Shown: positions 12,761 to 21,722 of the stretch, piece after piece
How positions within the stretch are numbered: the first letter of the stretch is position 1
Layout of the letters: each line of letters starts with the position of its first letter
Assembly: GCA_023213395.1 (NCBI GenBank)
Contig: CM041465.1
Location: forward strand, 233,809,741 to 233,873,740
Source: Cycas panzhihuaensis
Lineage: Eukaryota > Cycadophyta
Reading direction: 5' to 3'
Length of the DNA stretch: 64,000 nt
Made by a program: the position numbers and the translations under genes
The notes under the pieces: generated by a model
The model's database searches: none
What the model was told of the DNA's origin: nothing
The model's input: only the letters and a program-made list of their open reading frames with translations

Positions 12761-13319
12761 TGTAACATTCTAAAATATGGTAAAAAATATAGCTTATGAA
12801 CATTCAAATCAAAGGTCTCTAAATGACGATTCAAACAATCTAGATGAGAGTTAATTCTAACATCTGTATCAAAAGTTATGATCATTTAAGGACTTCAGTT
12901 TGCCTATTTTTAGAGGTGTTATGGCTAACTTCCAGTAATAATTTTAGGTAGGTTTCTCCCTTCTCTCGACAACTTCTATTACTATCTTTTGGCCACCTAT
13001 TTAAGGAGGATTTCTGGCCCCATTTGATGATCACTGGAGAAGTCTTAGGATGCAATATTTTAGGCCCTTTTGAGGAGCTTTGTGGAGGTTACCTCACCTC
13101 AAAGAGGGATTCTTCATCAACCATAATTACAGAGTCATTTGGCAATCCTATATCTATCTAGTTTATTTTCATTTTATACTACTTTATATTTTGTATGCTA
13201 TAAGTATTCAAGTGGATTTATATTATTTCTTTCTTGATTAAATATTTTGCAAGTGTAATTGGTGGATATTTTGTCTATTTTTGTAAAATTTCTTACAAGA
13301 ATTCTATAAGATTGATACA
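12761..13319 (+). repeat. 5' LTR of the chromovirus
   Basis: It starts tgtaacattc and matches 14975-15480 nearly base for base, for example cctatttaaggaggattt and gaggagctttgtggaggtta in both. The last 50 bases (from 13268) are not well matched in the 3' LTR, so that copy may be shortened. Confidence 0.88.
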
Positions 13320-13321
13320 AG

Positions 13322-13337
13322 TGATATCAGAGCTTCG
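13322..13337 (+). promoter_or_regulatory. primer-binding site (initiator Met tRNA)
   Basis: tgatatcagagcttcg differs from the plant initiator-Met site TGGTATCAGAGC at one of the first 12 bases and starts two bases after the LTR. Confidence 0.85.
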
Positions 13338-13389
13338 TTTAAAGTAGGTATTTAATATGTTTCTGTAAGAAATATCTGAGAAAAGTTTT

Positions 13390-14450
13390 TCCTAATAGAA
13401 TGGAGTTAAAGTGAGGAAAACCACAATAGAAAAAATGGTACTCCAGGCCTCCCAAGGAATCGAGGACGTGTAAAAAATGGTGGACCATTTAGACAGTAGT
13501 ATCACACTAATACAAACCTAGTATAGGGAATTAAAATTAGATATACAAGAAATTTGTGATATTCTGTTGGCTCCAGAAAAAGATTTTGGATTTCAAAGTA
13601 GAGTTAAAGAAGAGGAGCATAGCCAAGAAGAAGGGGAATACTTAGGAGATAATATTGGGCTCAGTCTTAAAGGAACTAAATTTTAGCTAGAAACTTTTGA
13701 CCTAGATAGATCTTAGATATTTATAGTTGGATGATGCAGATGGAGGTCTACTATAAAACCACCCCTTTAACCAATAAGGAAAAAATTATAGTGGCAGTGT
13801 TACACTTATATAGAAAAGCCTTATAAATGTTTCACTGGTGGAAAAGATATTAAGAGGGAATAATCTACTAAAATTAGATTTTTTCTAAGAAGTCTCTATT
13901 CCAGTAATATAAAGATACAACGAAAACAAATTATTCCACCTAGCTTACCGGGTTACAGTAGGTCGGTACGATACAATCTTATATTGAATAGTTCTAAGCA
14001 TTACATAGTATGGTAGATGCCCATATCAGTGAACCTCATCTAGTAGAATTATACATAGCAGGTCTTCAAGGTAATATCAGGTACCAACTAAAGACCATAG
14101 AGGTGAGCTTCATGATCAATGCCATATACCATGCTAGGAACATTAAATCAAAATTTAAAGTAGGAAGACAAAATTTTATTCATTGAAATGAGTTTGAAAG
14201 ACCTACTAGCCAGTAATTTATACCAAATTGGACATAGTCTGGAACTAAATCCAATGCTCCTATAGGGGAGAAAAAAGATGAATGAATATCAAGAGCAGAA
14301 CACCTCAAGAATGGAACATGTTTTCATTGTGGAGGAAAGTGTAACTGGGAACATAGATGCCCTCCTAAGAAGATGTTCATAATGAATAATGAAGAAGACC
14401 CTTTCCCTAATGAAACTATGGAAGAAATTATAAAAGAGGATGCATTGGTC
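13390..14450 (+). pseudogene. chromovirus gag, degenerate, with zinc knuckle
   Basis: Gag capsid words are readable across frames: MQMEVYYKTTPLTNKEKI and AVLHLYRKAL (about 13735-13830), then LVELYIAGLQGNIRYQLK (about 14040). The zinc knuckle CFHCGGKCNWEHRC at 14319-14360 is the chromovirus form (CxxCGxKW..xHRC in most copies), here with Cys for Trp at position 8. Capsid and nucleocapsid would have packaged the RNA. Many stops and frameshifts. Confidence 0.82.
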
Positions 14451-14579
14451 TAAGAAGATGAAGCCCAGATAGAGGAGCTATTGAATACAAACCTAGACAA
14501 TGTTCAAATATCTCTTCAAGCCACCACTTGGGAGATTGGATTTTTCTGCGATTATAACCTTACAAGCAAAAGAGCCTAA

Positions 14580-14970
14580 AACAAATAGGGTTAAATAAAC
14601 TTCAACCAAATTTTTTTGGACCCTATAAAATCTTGGTTAAAATTAGAGATGTAGCCTACAAATTAGAGCTTCTCCTAGATTGTTGAATACATAATACATT
14701 TTACATTTCTTGCCTTAAGAGAAAGATAGGAGAAAGGGTACCAATCCAAACGGAACTTCTAATATTAGATGAGGAAGGAGGACTATCAATTGGACCAAAA
14801 GGTATCCTTTAGAAACATACCAAAAGGTTGCATTCTTGTGAAATCATAGAATACCTTATCAAATAGAAAGTAATGGACAACATTGAGGCCACATGGAAAT
14901 CTAAAGAATGGATACAATAGTACCAAAATTTATCCATGCTTTGAGGACAAAGCATATTTTGAGGAGAAGA
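14580..14970 (+). pseudogene. integrase C-terminus and chromodomain
   Basis: Directly after the deleted pol, the text reads QPNFFGPYKILVKI, VAYKLELL, HNTFYISCLKRKIG, then IIEYLIK, EATWKSKEWIQ. This is the GPY/F segment followed by a chromodomain, as at the end of chromovirus pol (family pattern EYLVKWKG...ATWE). The domain in the family helps direct integration to histone-marked chromatin. One Trp of the aromatic cage reads as a stop (IK*KV). In-frame stops elsewhere make it a pseudogene. Confidence 0.85.
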
Positions 14971-14974
14971 GACT
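14959..14974 (+). promoter_or_regulatory. PPT of the chromovirus
   Basis: The purine-rich ttgaggagaagagact immediately precedes the 3' LTR start at 14975. Confidence 0.7.
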
Positions 14975-15500
14975 TGTAACATTCCAAAATATGGTAAAAA
15001 AATATAGCTTATAACCATTCAAATCAAAGGTCTCTGAACGATGATTCCAATGATCTAGACGAAAGTTAATTTTGACATCTATATCAAAAGTTATGATTTT
15101 TTAAAGACTTTGGTTTACTTATTTTTAAAGGTATTCTGGCCAACTTTTAGTAATAGTTTTGGGTAGGATTTCCCCCTTTTCTGGTCGACTTATATTACTA
15201 TCTTTTGGCTGCCTATTTAAGGAGGATTTTTAGCCTCATTTGATGATCATTAGAGAAGTCTTGGAATGGAATATTTTGGGCCCTTTTGAGGAGCTTTGTG
15301 GAGGTTACCTTGCCTTAAAGAGGGATTCTTTATCAACCATAATTATAGAGTCATTTGGCAATCCTGTATCTATCTAGGTTATTTTCATTTTGTACCACTT
15401 TATATTTTGTATACCATAAGTATTCAAGTGGATTTATATTATTTTTTACTTGATTAAATTTTTGCAAGTGTAATTGGTGGATCCTTAGAATATTTTTACA
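14975..15500 (+). repeat. 3' LTR of the chromovirus
   Basis: Partner of 12761-13319, about 88-90% alike by eye. The end is placed at tatttttaca (15500); the last bases diverge from the 5' copy. Confidence 0.8.
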
Positions 15501-15683
15501 TTCATTTGCTCTTGTGGTAGGGCCTAATAGACCAAGAAATTAGCATGCCTGAGGAAATATCTATCTTTTGCTTCTTACCCTTGGGATATTGGACATATCT
15601 GCATGCTATAAACCTATGATTAAAGAATCTTCAAGAGAGGACAATACAATGGTGGATTCTATTACCCTAAGGTGCTAAGTGCT

Positions 15684-16042
15684 TGTTAATGTGGCAGTTG
15701 TTTATCAAGCCATAATTAATGTTAATGTGGTTTAATTAATGGTGATTAGTGAAAAGGTGTGAAGAATTTAGAGGGTCACAACCCTTATTAAGTGACACAT
15801 CTTAGAAGAATATAAAAGCCTTGAGCCCTTGTATATTCAATGTATCATATATCAAATTAATTGTGGAATAATCATTGTAATCTAGAAGGATCTTTTGTAG
15901 TGGATTTTTTCTCGAAAGGGTTTTACCACATAAATCCTATGTACTGTGCATCTATATTCTATGTATCTTTTATTTGCTTATTGTCTATAGTTAAAGATTC
16001 TATAGATGGGAACAAATATGTATGATTTCATATTCCCAAATA
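15684..16042 (+). repeat. copia-type 5' LTR (Copia-2)
   Basis: It begins tgttaatgtggc, carries a TATA-like aagaatataaaagcc (15810) and is followed directly by a primer site. No matching 3' LTR is in the window, so the left edge is inferred. Confidence 0.6.
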
Positions 16043-16054
16043 TGGTATCAGGGT
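16043..16054 (+). promoter_or_regulatory. primer-binding site of Copia-2
   Basis: tggtatcagggt matches TGGTATCAGAGC at 10 of 12 bases, right after the LTR. Confidence 0.75.
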
Positions 16055-17390
16055 CGTAGGATCCTACACAGCTAAAGCCTTACACTAAGCAGAGTGGTGA
16101 GATCATCAATTTCCAAGTGAAGGCATCAAACACAAGACTTGTCTTGAGGATCTATCAACTTTAGCAATGCATAGAAGTAGGCACAATAGATCAATGGTAG
16201 TTGAAGCAATGAAAATCACTAATCAATAAAGAATAAGGGTTAGTTGCAGATAATATTCAAATGTGCAGGTTACAAACGTGGAAAGGGGTGGCTCATTAGG
16301 GGTCATCTAAAACTGGTTAGTGAATAAACATATTACGAGAGCCAGTGGAAGTGTGTACTAATAGAGATCAAATAATATTAAGGATAACCATACCTGTATA
16401 CATGTAAGTTGATTATATCTCTCATTAAAATACCATAAAAATCAATGAGAGAAGCTCATTTTTTATTACTATTTGCTATCATATCCCTCCTTAGCACTTG
16501 TGGATATGATTGGAACTTATATCAGTATTTTTCTATCTAAATATAAGTGCTGGAATGAGTGTGCAATAGTAGAAGGCTATTTCATTAAAGTTTTTTATAT
16601 TTATGAGAACATTAGAGGCTTGTATGAGTGAGTCAAGCTTGGAACAATTTTATTAAGGTTGGTTGGGTGCTTATACTCATTGGTTGGGTATGTTTAGATG
16701 TGGCTAGGTAGTGTAAAAATTGTTTTACCAACTATATGAAGTGTGTATATGCCCATAGCTTTGTGCATTGGCCATTTAGAATACGCAACCCATGTTTGTA
16801 TTGCAGTAGTCACATCCACTAATATCACATTATGTGACCTTTCTTTTAAATTATTTGATGATTTTTACTAAGTCTAAACCTTAGTAATATCATAAATATG
16901 ATTTGTTGAAGATTTAAAGCCCATGTGTTAAGTGATGAGGTGCGTTTATTTATAAAATGTCACAAATTCTAAAATATACCTTTTGGTATATTCCTCTCAA
17001 TATAACTTTATAGAAAGGCATATTTTACCATTGATATTACACTATATTTCATAGTGTGAAGTATTTTAAGGTTATTTGAAGCATTCTTAACCCATTTTTA
17101 GCATAGATCGAGGAGTATTATTATGATTTTCTAGCTTGTGACTGTGTACTACTTCTATGAGAAGGTATCCTCAATTCTTGGAGTCTCAAGGGTTATTTTC
17201 TAGTAAATTTAAGGGTACTTATGGTCATTTATGAGGGGAGAACAATCTTTGAGCCACCTAAGATATGCATAGCCAGTGTTTAGACTACCCCCGAAGTGTG
17301 TGTATGAGCTAGAGGAGATCACAGTGGTGTTTTTTTGTCTGGGACGTCTATTAGACAATTGTTTAGTGTTGTTTTGACTTGTGGTGAAGC
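16055..17390. other. leader of Copia-2, nothing recognised
   Basis: 1.3 kb between primer site and gag with no ORF signature. This is longer than a usual copia leader, so an unrecognised insertion is possible. Confidence 0.4.
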
Positions 17391-17865
17391 TTGCTTCTCA
17401 AGATGGAGTACATTATGCCCAAGGTTATCTTCAATAGTAATAATTTCAGTGAGTGGAAGGCCAATGTAAAGCTTATCTTGATGGTGAATCAACTCTTGAG
17501 TATCACTAAGACAAAGGTGGATGCAATTCCATTAGATTATAAAGAGCAAGCCCAACTCAGAGAAAAGAAATTTATGGCCATGGGATTATTGAAATTATCA
17601 TTGGTGCCAAACTAGAAAACCTTGGTTCATAATCTAGAAGAACCAGATAAAATTTGGATAAAATTATGAATAAACATCTTACTCTAATGTTGGAGTTACT
17701 AAATTCATGTGTGGAAGATGAGGACAACATTAGATCCTACCTTAACAAGATTATAGACTTGAAGAATAAGCTAGAAGAATTCAAGTAGAATTCAATTGAT
17801 GATGTGTTGTTATTTATAATAATCATGTCAAAGTTGCTAGTTGTGTTTACCTTTTTAGATAGATG
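17391..17865 (+). pseudogene. copia gag N-terminus (Copia-2)
   Basis: The frame at 17391-17615 reads KVIFNSNNFSEWKANVKLIL, the copia gag opening (family: 'L.G.NF..W...M...L'), with DYKEQAQLREKKFMAMGLL next. After one stop and a frameshift it continues as LMLELLNSCVEDEDNI and LNKIIDLKNKLEE up to about 17800. The zinc knuckle is not reached: the text is lost where remnant B begins near 17866. The first in-frame ATG is at 17403. The leader from 16055 to 17390 shows no coding signature. Confidence 0.75.
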
Positions 17866-19199
17866 GCTAGGTATAGGGGGTTAGGCAATGTGTCTTTGTT
17901 TTTGCTTTATAGTGAATGTGGTAGTGTTGTGAGTTATTACTATTTCCAGTTTATATTTGAATTAAAAAAGAAAAGAAAGAACAACAACTCTCTCTCTCTC
18001 TCTCTCAATTCTAGCCTCTCTCTCTACCTTTTACAAGTGTCAAAGAAACCAAGCAAGCAAGAATTGTAGGTAGAGAATGCAAGGGCTAATGCAAGCTAAC
18101 TCACTAATATATGGGAAAGAGAATAGGTTGGAGTAGAGGGACTCACAACCTTTTGCACTCTAACTCTAATAGATATAAGAGTCAAGTGAGGAGAGGGGGA
18201 TGAGGATGCAACTAGTGGGATCAATACCTACACGTGCAAAATGACTATCCTTCCCCCTAGATGATCAAACCAAATAATCAACAAACAATAAAATACAAAC
18301 TACTTTTTCTTTTTCTCTTTTCTTTCTTTAGGAGTAAGGGGGAAAGGAGTGGGTGAGAAGATAGGGTAAGAAAGAGTGCACTTGGAACCAGGATGGTTGG
18401 CATAGAGGGCCCTTTTTCTTTTCTCATGAACCACTCTCATCCACCTAATGCTCCTTATCATGGTTGGTGTAGTAGAAGGAGTATTAATGGGGCTTCCTTA
18501 CCTTCCCCAAAGACAAAATGTAGAAAGAACTAAAAGGAAAAAAGGAATTACTCCTAATGAAATTTCAAAGCAACAAAATGATAATAAGAGAGAGGTGTAT
18601 ACCTTTTATGAAGACTTTGTGGTACCACAGAGTTTATAGTAGTACCATAGAATTTACAACAGTGTGCTTAAAACTAGGTGAAAAACAAAAGGGGAGCTAA
18701 GGAGGCTCCCAAAAAAGGGAGTCTTAGACCCCAAAAGGGCAAAATAATAAATTGCTATGGTGTCTAGGAGGTTTTAAAAGCTAATGGGAGCATGAAAAGC
18801 TAGAAAAAAGATGGCAATAAGGCCTTAATATGAGACAAGTAGCAAACGAGAATGATGATCATGCCTAAATAGGTCATTGGGGATCATATCATGCCAAAAA
18901 GGTGGTAAGGAATAGGATGCAGGAGCTGAGAGTACTTGGAGGCAATGTGGAGGCATGGAAGAGGGTCATGGAGTGCCATGGGATGTTTATCCAAGTTGTC
19001 ATAGGCTAGAGTATTAGATGCAATATGAGTAGGTAAGCAAACCAGGTATAATAATCATGCAATCAATCAATAGCAAGTAACATATACCTAACAATAATCC
19101 AATGACATTCTAGAGTCAATGTAAAGAAAAGATAGAAATATACTTGCACTTACCTGAGATAAATCATACATGTCCATTCTCAGTAGCTGGGAAACACTG
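17866..19199 (-). repeat. 3' LTR of gypsy remnant B
   Basis: Its right edge (gaaacactg, read CAGTGTTTCCC on the minus strand) matches the start of LTR A and of the LTR of remnant C, and the adjoining ccccttag gives a PPT (ctaagggg) on the minus strand. Inside are the shared tttgtggtacc block (18618) and gtcataggcta block (18999). A CT microsatellite lies near the left end (17987-18020), as also in C. The left edge near 17866 is where copia gag stops and is approximate. Confidence 0.6.
17987..18022. repeat. (CT)n microsatellite
   Basis: Two short CT runs within the presumed LTR of B. Confidence 0.85.
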
Positions 19200-19207
19200 C
19201 CCCTTAG
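19200..19207 (-). promoter_or_regulatory. PPT of remnant B
   Basis: On the minus strand ctaagggg directly precedes the LTR start. Remnant C has ccaaggggg at the same place. Confidence 0.6.
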
Positions 19208-19667
19208 CAACAGTACCTTGTTGCTCAGAATGTTGTCAACACAAAAGTTAGTATTATGCATCCAAGTATAATGGTGTCGTCATCTAAGGGCATGGCGAGT
19301 GTTGCGGTGGAATGCATGGATAAGGAGGAAAGAGGGGCGACATAGGGGTTGCTTGTGCATCACCCTAAAATATGGTAAGAGAGGGCAGATGAGGGGGATC
19401 CTCCCATCACACCTACACAAGGTAAATGATGTTGACAATCATAAGCATAATCAATAATATAACATAAACGAGATGTATATACATGTGGAGATTAGAATAT
19501 AGGGGCCTCATACCATGGGTAGTATGAAGGACAAGTTAAAGAAACAAACCTGGTGGTTACCATAGTTTAACCTCATTAATGGCTAGCTTTTAAAGGCACG
19601 AATGGATCATAGAATGAAGGATGGGACGATCCCATAACCTGGGTGATTAAGCAACCTGATAGGTATC
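19208..19667 (-). other. 3' untranslated region of B with one regulatory-like box
   Basis: Non-coding stretch between the extra RNase H and the PPT. At 19563-19583 it holds one copy of the box read TTAATGAGGTTAAACTATG on the minus strand, which is amplified in element D and present several times in C. Confidence 0.6.
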
Positions 19668-20216
19668 CTAGGGAGGATCATCAAGAAGGGGGAGACGATG
19701 CTCAAGGATGCGATGAACTAGGTTGTCTGCCTTAGCATTTAAGTCTTAAGGAATATGTTGAATATCCATGAAGGAGAAATGAGATAGGAGAGATCTAGCG
19801 GTCAAAGCGATGGCTCTTAAATGTGAGCAATGTACCTGGTAAACCTGGGTAAGTTATGACATGACGATCTGAGAGTCACAAAGGAGGACAATGGGACTAT
19901 GGTGGAAACAGAGTACATCGATAAGGGCCTCAATAATAACTATGTATTTAGCTTCATTATTTATACCCTTAGGGAGAAAGACTCTAGAATGTATATAGTC
20001 ATATTCAAAGGGGTCACAGAGGATCCACATGGTAGTAGAAGGTCCTAGATTACCACAACTTCCTCCATCAATAAAGATAAGTAGTACCATAGTGAAGAAT
20101 AAGGGGTTTCTATTGGATGACAGGAGAAATAGTGATGATAAGGTTAAAATGCAAAGAAAGCGAGAAGAGGTAGCGATAGGGCAATAATCACCTAGAATGC
20201 TATGAATATAGGTCAT
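19668..20216 (-). pseudogene. extra RNase H domain (plant/archaeal type), two in-frame stops
   Basis: An RNase H1-type protein of about 180 codons. In one frame from 20216 to 19668 it reads: a hydrophobic lead, FIDGGSCGNLGPST (first Asp, 20088-20047 region), NEAKYIVIIEALIDVL (Glu), LLCDSQIV (second Asp), and DLNAKADNLVHRIL (last Asp). All four DEDD catalytic residues are present. Only two stops break the frame (19851-19853 and 19746-19748), the second at the Arg of the usual HIPR motif. It is not the gypsy-type RNase H that sits between RT and integrase; it resembles the extra (archaeal/plant-type) RNase H captured by Tat-lineage elements. It lies about 460 bp before the PPT of B. No integrase or RT of B is readable upstream (to the right). 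Confidence 0.82.
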
Positions 20217-20657
20217 AAAGGATAGGAGAGTCCTAAAAAGAGGCTAACCGGGGCAAAGGAAATTGACCCGATAAAAATGTAGGGAAACAATAATGAAAAA
20301 GCCCCTTTGGGGCCCCAAAGGTCGCTAATAGGGCTAAAAGGAGGTCTAGAAAAAGGGATGCACTTTCTTTGGTGGCTTCGAAGGCTCAAACGAGTAGTAA
20401 AAATGGATCTAGAATGGCGAAATGAGTCAAAAGAGTATAAACATGGGTATGTTTTAGAGTAACATAAAAAACAAGACTAAAGCGGTCTATAGGAGACTGA
20501 AGGGATCATCATAAATGCACTAAAAGAGCTCAAAAAGGATGCCACAAAGGTAAAATAGGGGACAAACCCTAAAGGAAAAGGTGATAAGGCTAAGGAGATG
20601 GTTACAAGGACTATCATGGCAAAGGAAAAGGAGGAATTGTCCCTTAGGACCCCTACG
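20217..20657. other. spacer between extra RNase H and antisense promoter in B
   Basis: GC-richer non-coding stretch. It includes a small inverted repeat around gcccctttggggccccaaagg (20299-20320), which could fold into a stem. Confidence 0.5.
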
Positions 20658-20667
20658 TATATAAAGG
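20658..20667 (+). promoter_or_regulatory. TATA box of a plus-strand unit antisense to B
   Basis: TATATAAAGG preceded by ccctacg is a clear plant TATA box. The sequence just downstream (ggaggg..gaaaacaagat) recurs on the minus strand of D at 53821-53860. In both elements it points against the sense strand. Confidence 0.6.
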
Positions 20668-21317
20668 AAGGAGGGTGAAAACAAGATACATTTTCACGAG
20701 CTCACAATAGATCTGGAGCCCTTCCTTCTATACAACAGAGCCCTACCAGATATCAGGAGCACTTTACGAGAGATCTGACTATTAGATCGAGGCGCAGAGA
20801 TAGCCCACATGACTAGGACAATGAGATGGTGGTAGCGGGGCCTGATCTAGTGAGTGGATCGTTCCTTACCTCTTTCATTTTGTCATTTCTATTTAATGAA
20901 TTTTTCAAGTTTTTATAGTTGAATTTTAGCCCCTTAAGGGTAATTTAGGACCCTCTAGAGCTTGAATGAGGCCTAGAGAGGGGGAGGACTAGGGCATTAA
21001 GTAGCCCTAGTCCTAGTGGGCCAAGCATTGACCCACTCAGGAGAGTTTTGGGTTTTTTTAGGGCATCCCTCCCCTTCTTAGGGGCAAAAGAATGGCCCTA
21101 TAGCAAAGATCGTGGTGCCACAGAGTTTTCCACGAGGCCACTAAGGGGACACAGAAATCTCAACAAGGCCTATATCGTAGAGTTTAATGTGGGGCAGAGA
21201 TAAAATGGTAGAAAAAAGGAGAAATGAGGCCCAAAAGGATGGCTTGGCTCATCTAAGTAGAGCATGAGGTATCCAAAGGGAAGTTAGGCATGCTATGAGG
21301 GGTATTTGGACTGATAT
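20668..21317 (+). other. leader of the antisense unit of B
   Basis: No ORF. It includes pyrimidine- and purine-rich blocks and an atttaatgaatttttcaag stretch. It ends at ttggattgttttatag (21331), a plausible splice acceptor just before the open frame. Confidence 0.4.
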
Positions 21318-21722
21318 TTGGATTGTTTTATAGGCGGTTATTATGGTGGACAACCACAAGAACATCAAAGTCACAATGTTGAGTTTCATAGAGATGATGT
21401 CACAACAGGACATGATAACATTGAGATACTACAGGCTCTTGAAGGTCATCAAGATGCCCCAATAGACATCAGATCAATGCCTCCTAGTGGATATAGTCTC
21501 CTATTAGGATCGACGATGACACATTTTCCATCTCCCCTAGGTGGGAGATATTACTATCACATTAGGGGATATCATGAGGATACTAGGAGTACCAACAAGA
21601 GGAGCACTAGCATCATTGGGCACAATACCCCAGCACAGATGCAACATACATGGAAGTGGCTACATTTTTCACTAGATAGGATAGGTGGGATCAACAAGAG
21701 GTGTCGATTCAAGCTATGGTAA
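21318..21722 (+). CDS. unknown ORF antisense to remnant B, 134 codons
   Basis: An open frame of 134 codons in a region otherwise full of stops. There is no ATG near its beginning: the frame opens on TTG at 21318 and the first internal ATG is near 21477. A plausible acceptor (attgttttatag, ending 21331) sits at its start and a plausible donor (ctatggtaatg, 21716-21726) at its end, with another acceptor-like ctgtttcag near 21777. It may therefore be an internal exon. The protein is rich in Gly, His, Tyr and Ser, and I recognise no family in it. The next stretch (about 21735-21900) reads NYRDILGIWMATIKRYEVI and ERLDWATLIA after a stop. It may belong to the same protein and is faintly like the front of a plant mobile domain. 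Confidence 0.4.
   Translation: MDCFIGGYYGGQPQEHQSHNVEFHRDDVTTGHDNIEILQALEGHQDAPIDIRSMPPSGYSLLLGSTMTHFPSPLGGRYYYHIRGYHEDTRSTNKRSTSIIGHNTPAQMQHTWKWLHFSLDRIGGINKRCRFKLW

Larger units (their letters stand above)
12761..15500 (+). mobile_element. chromovirus (Ty3/gypsy) with pol deleted
   Basis: LTRs of about 540 bp flank only 1.65 kb of interior, where a full chromovirus has 4-5 kb. The interior has gag with a zinc knuckle, then jumps to the integrase C-terminus and chromodomain; protease, RT, RNase H and the integrase core are missing. An initiator-Met primer site and a PPT are both present at the expected places. The deletion junction lies near 14560-14600. The flanks gacat (12756) and ttcat (15501) are not a convincing target duplication. 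Confidence 0.85.
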
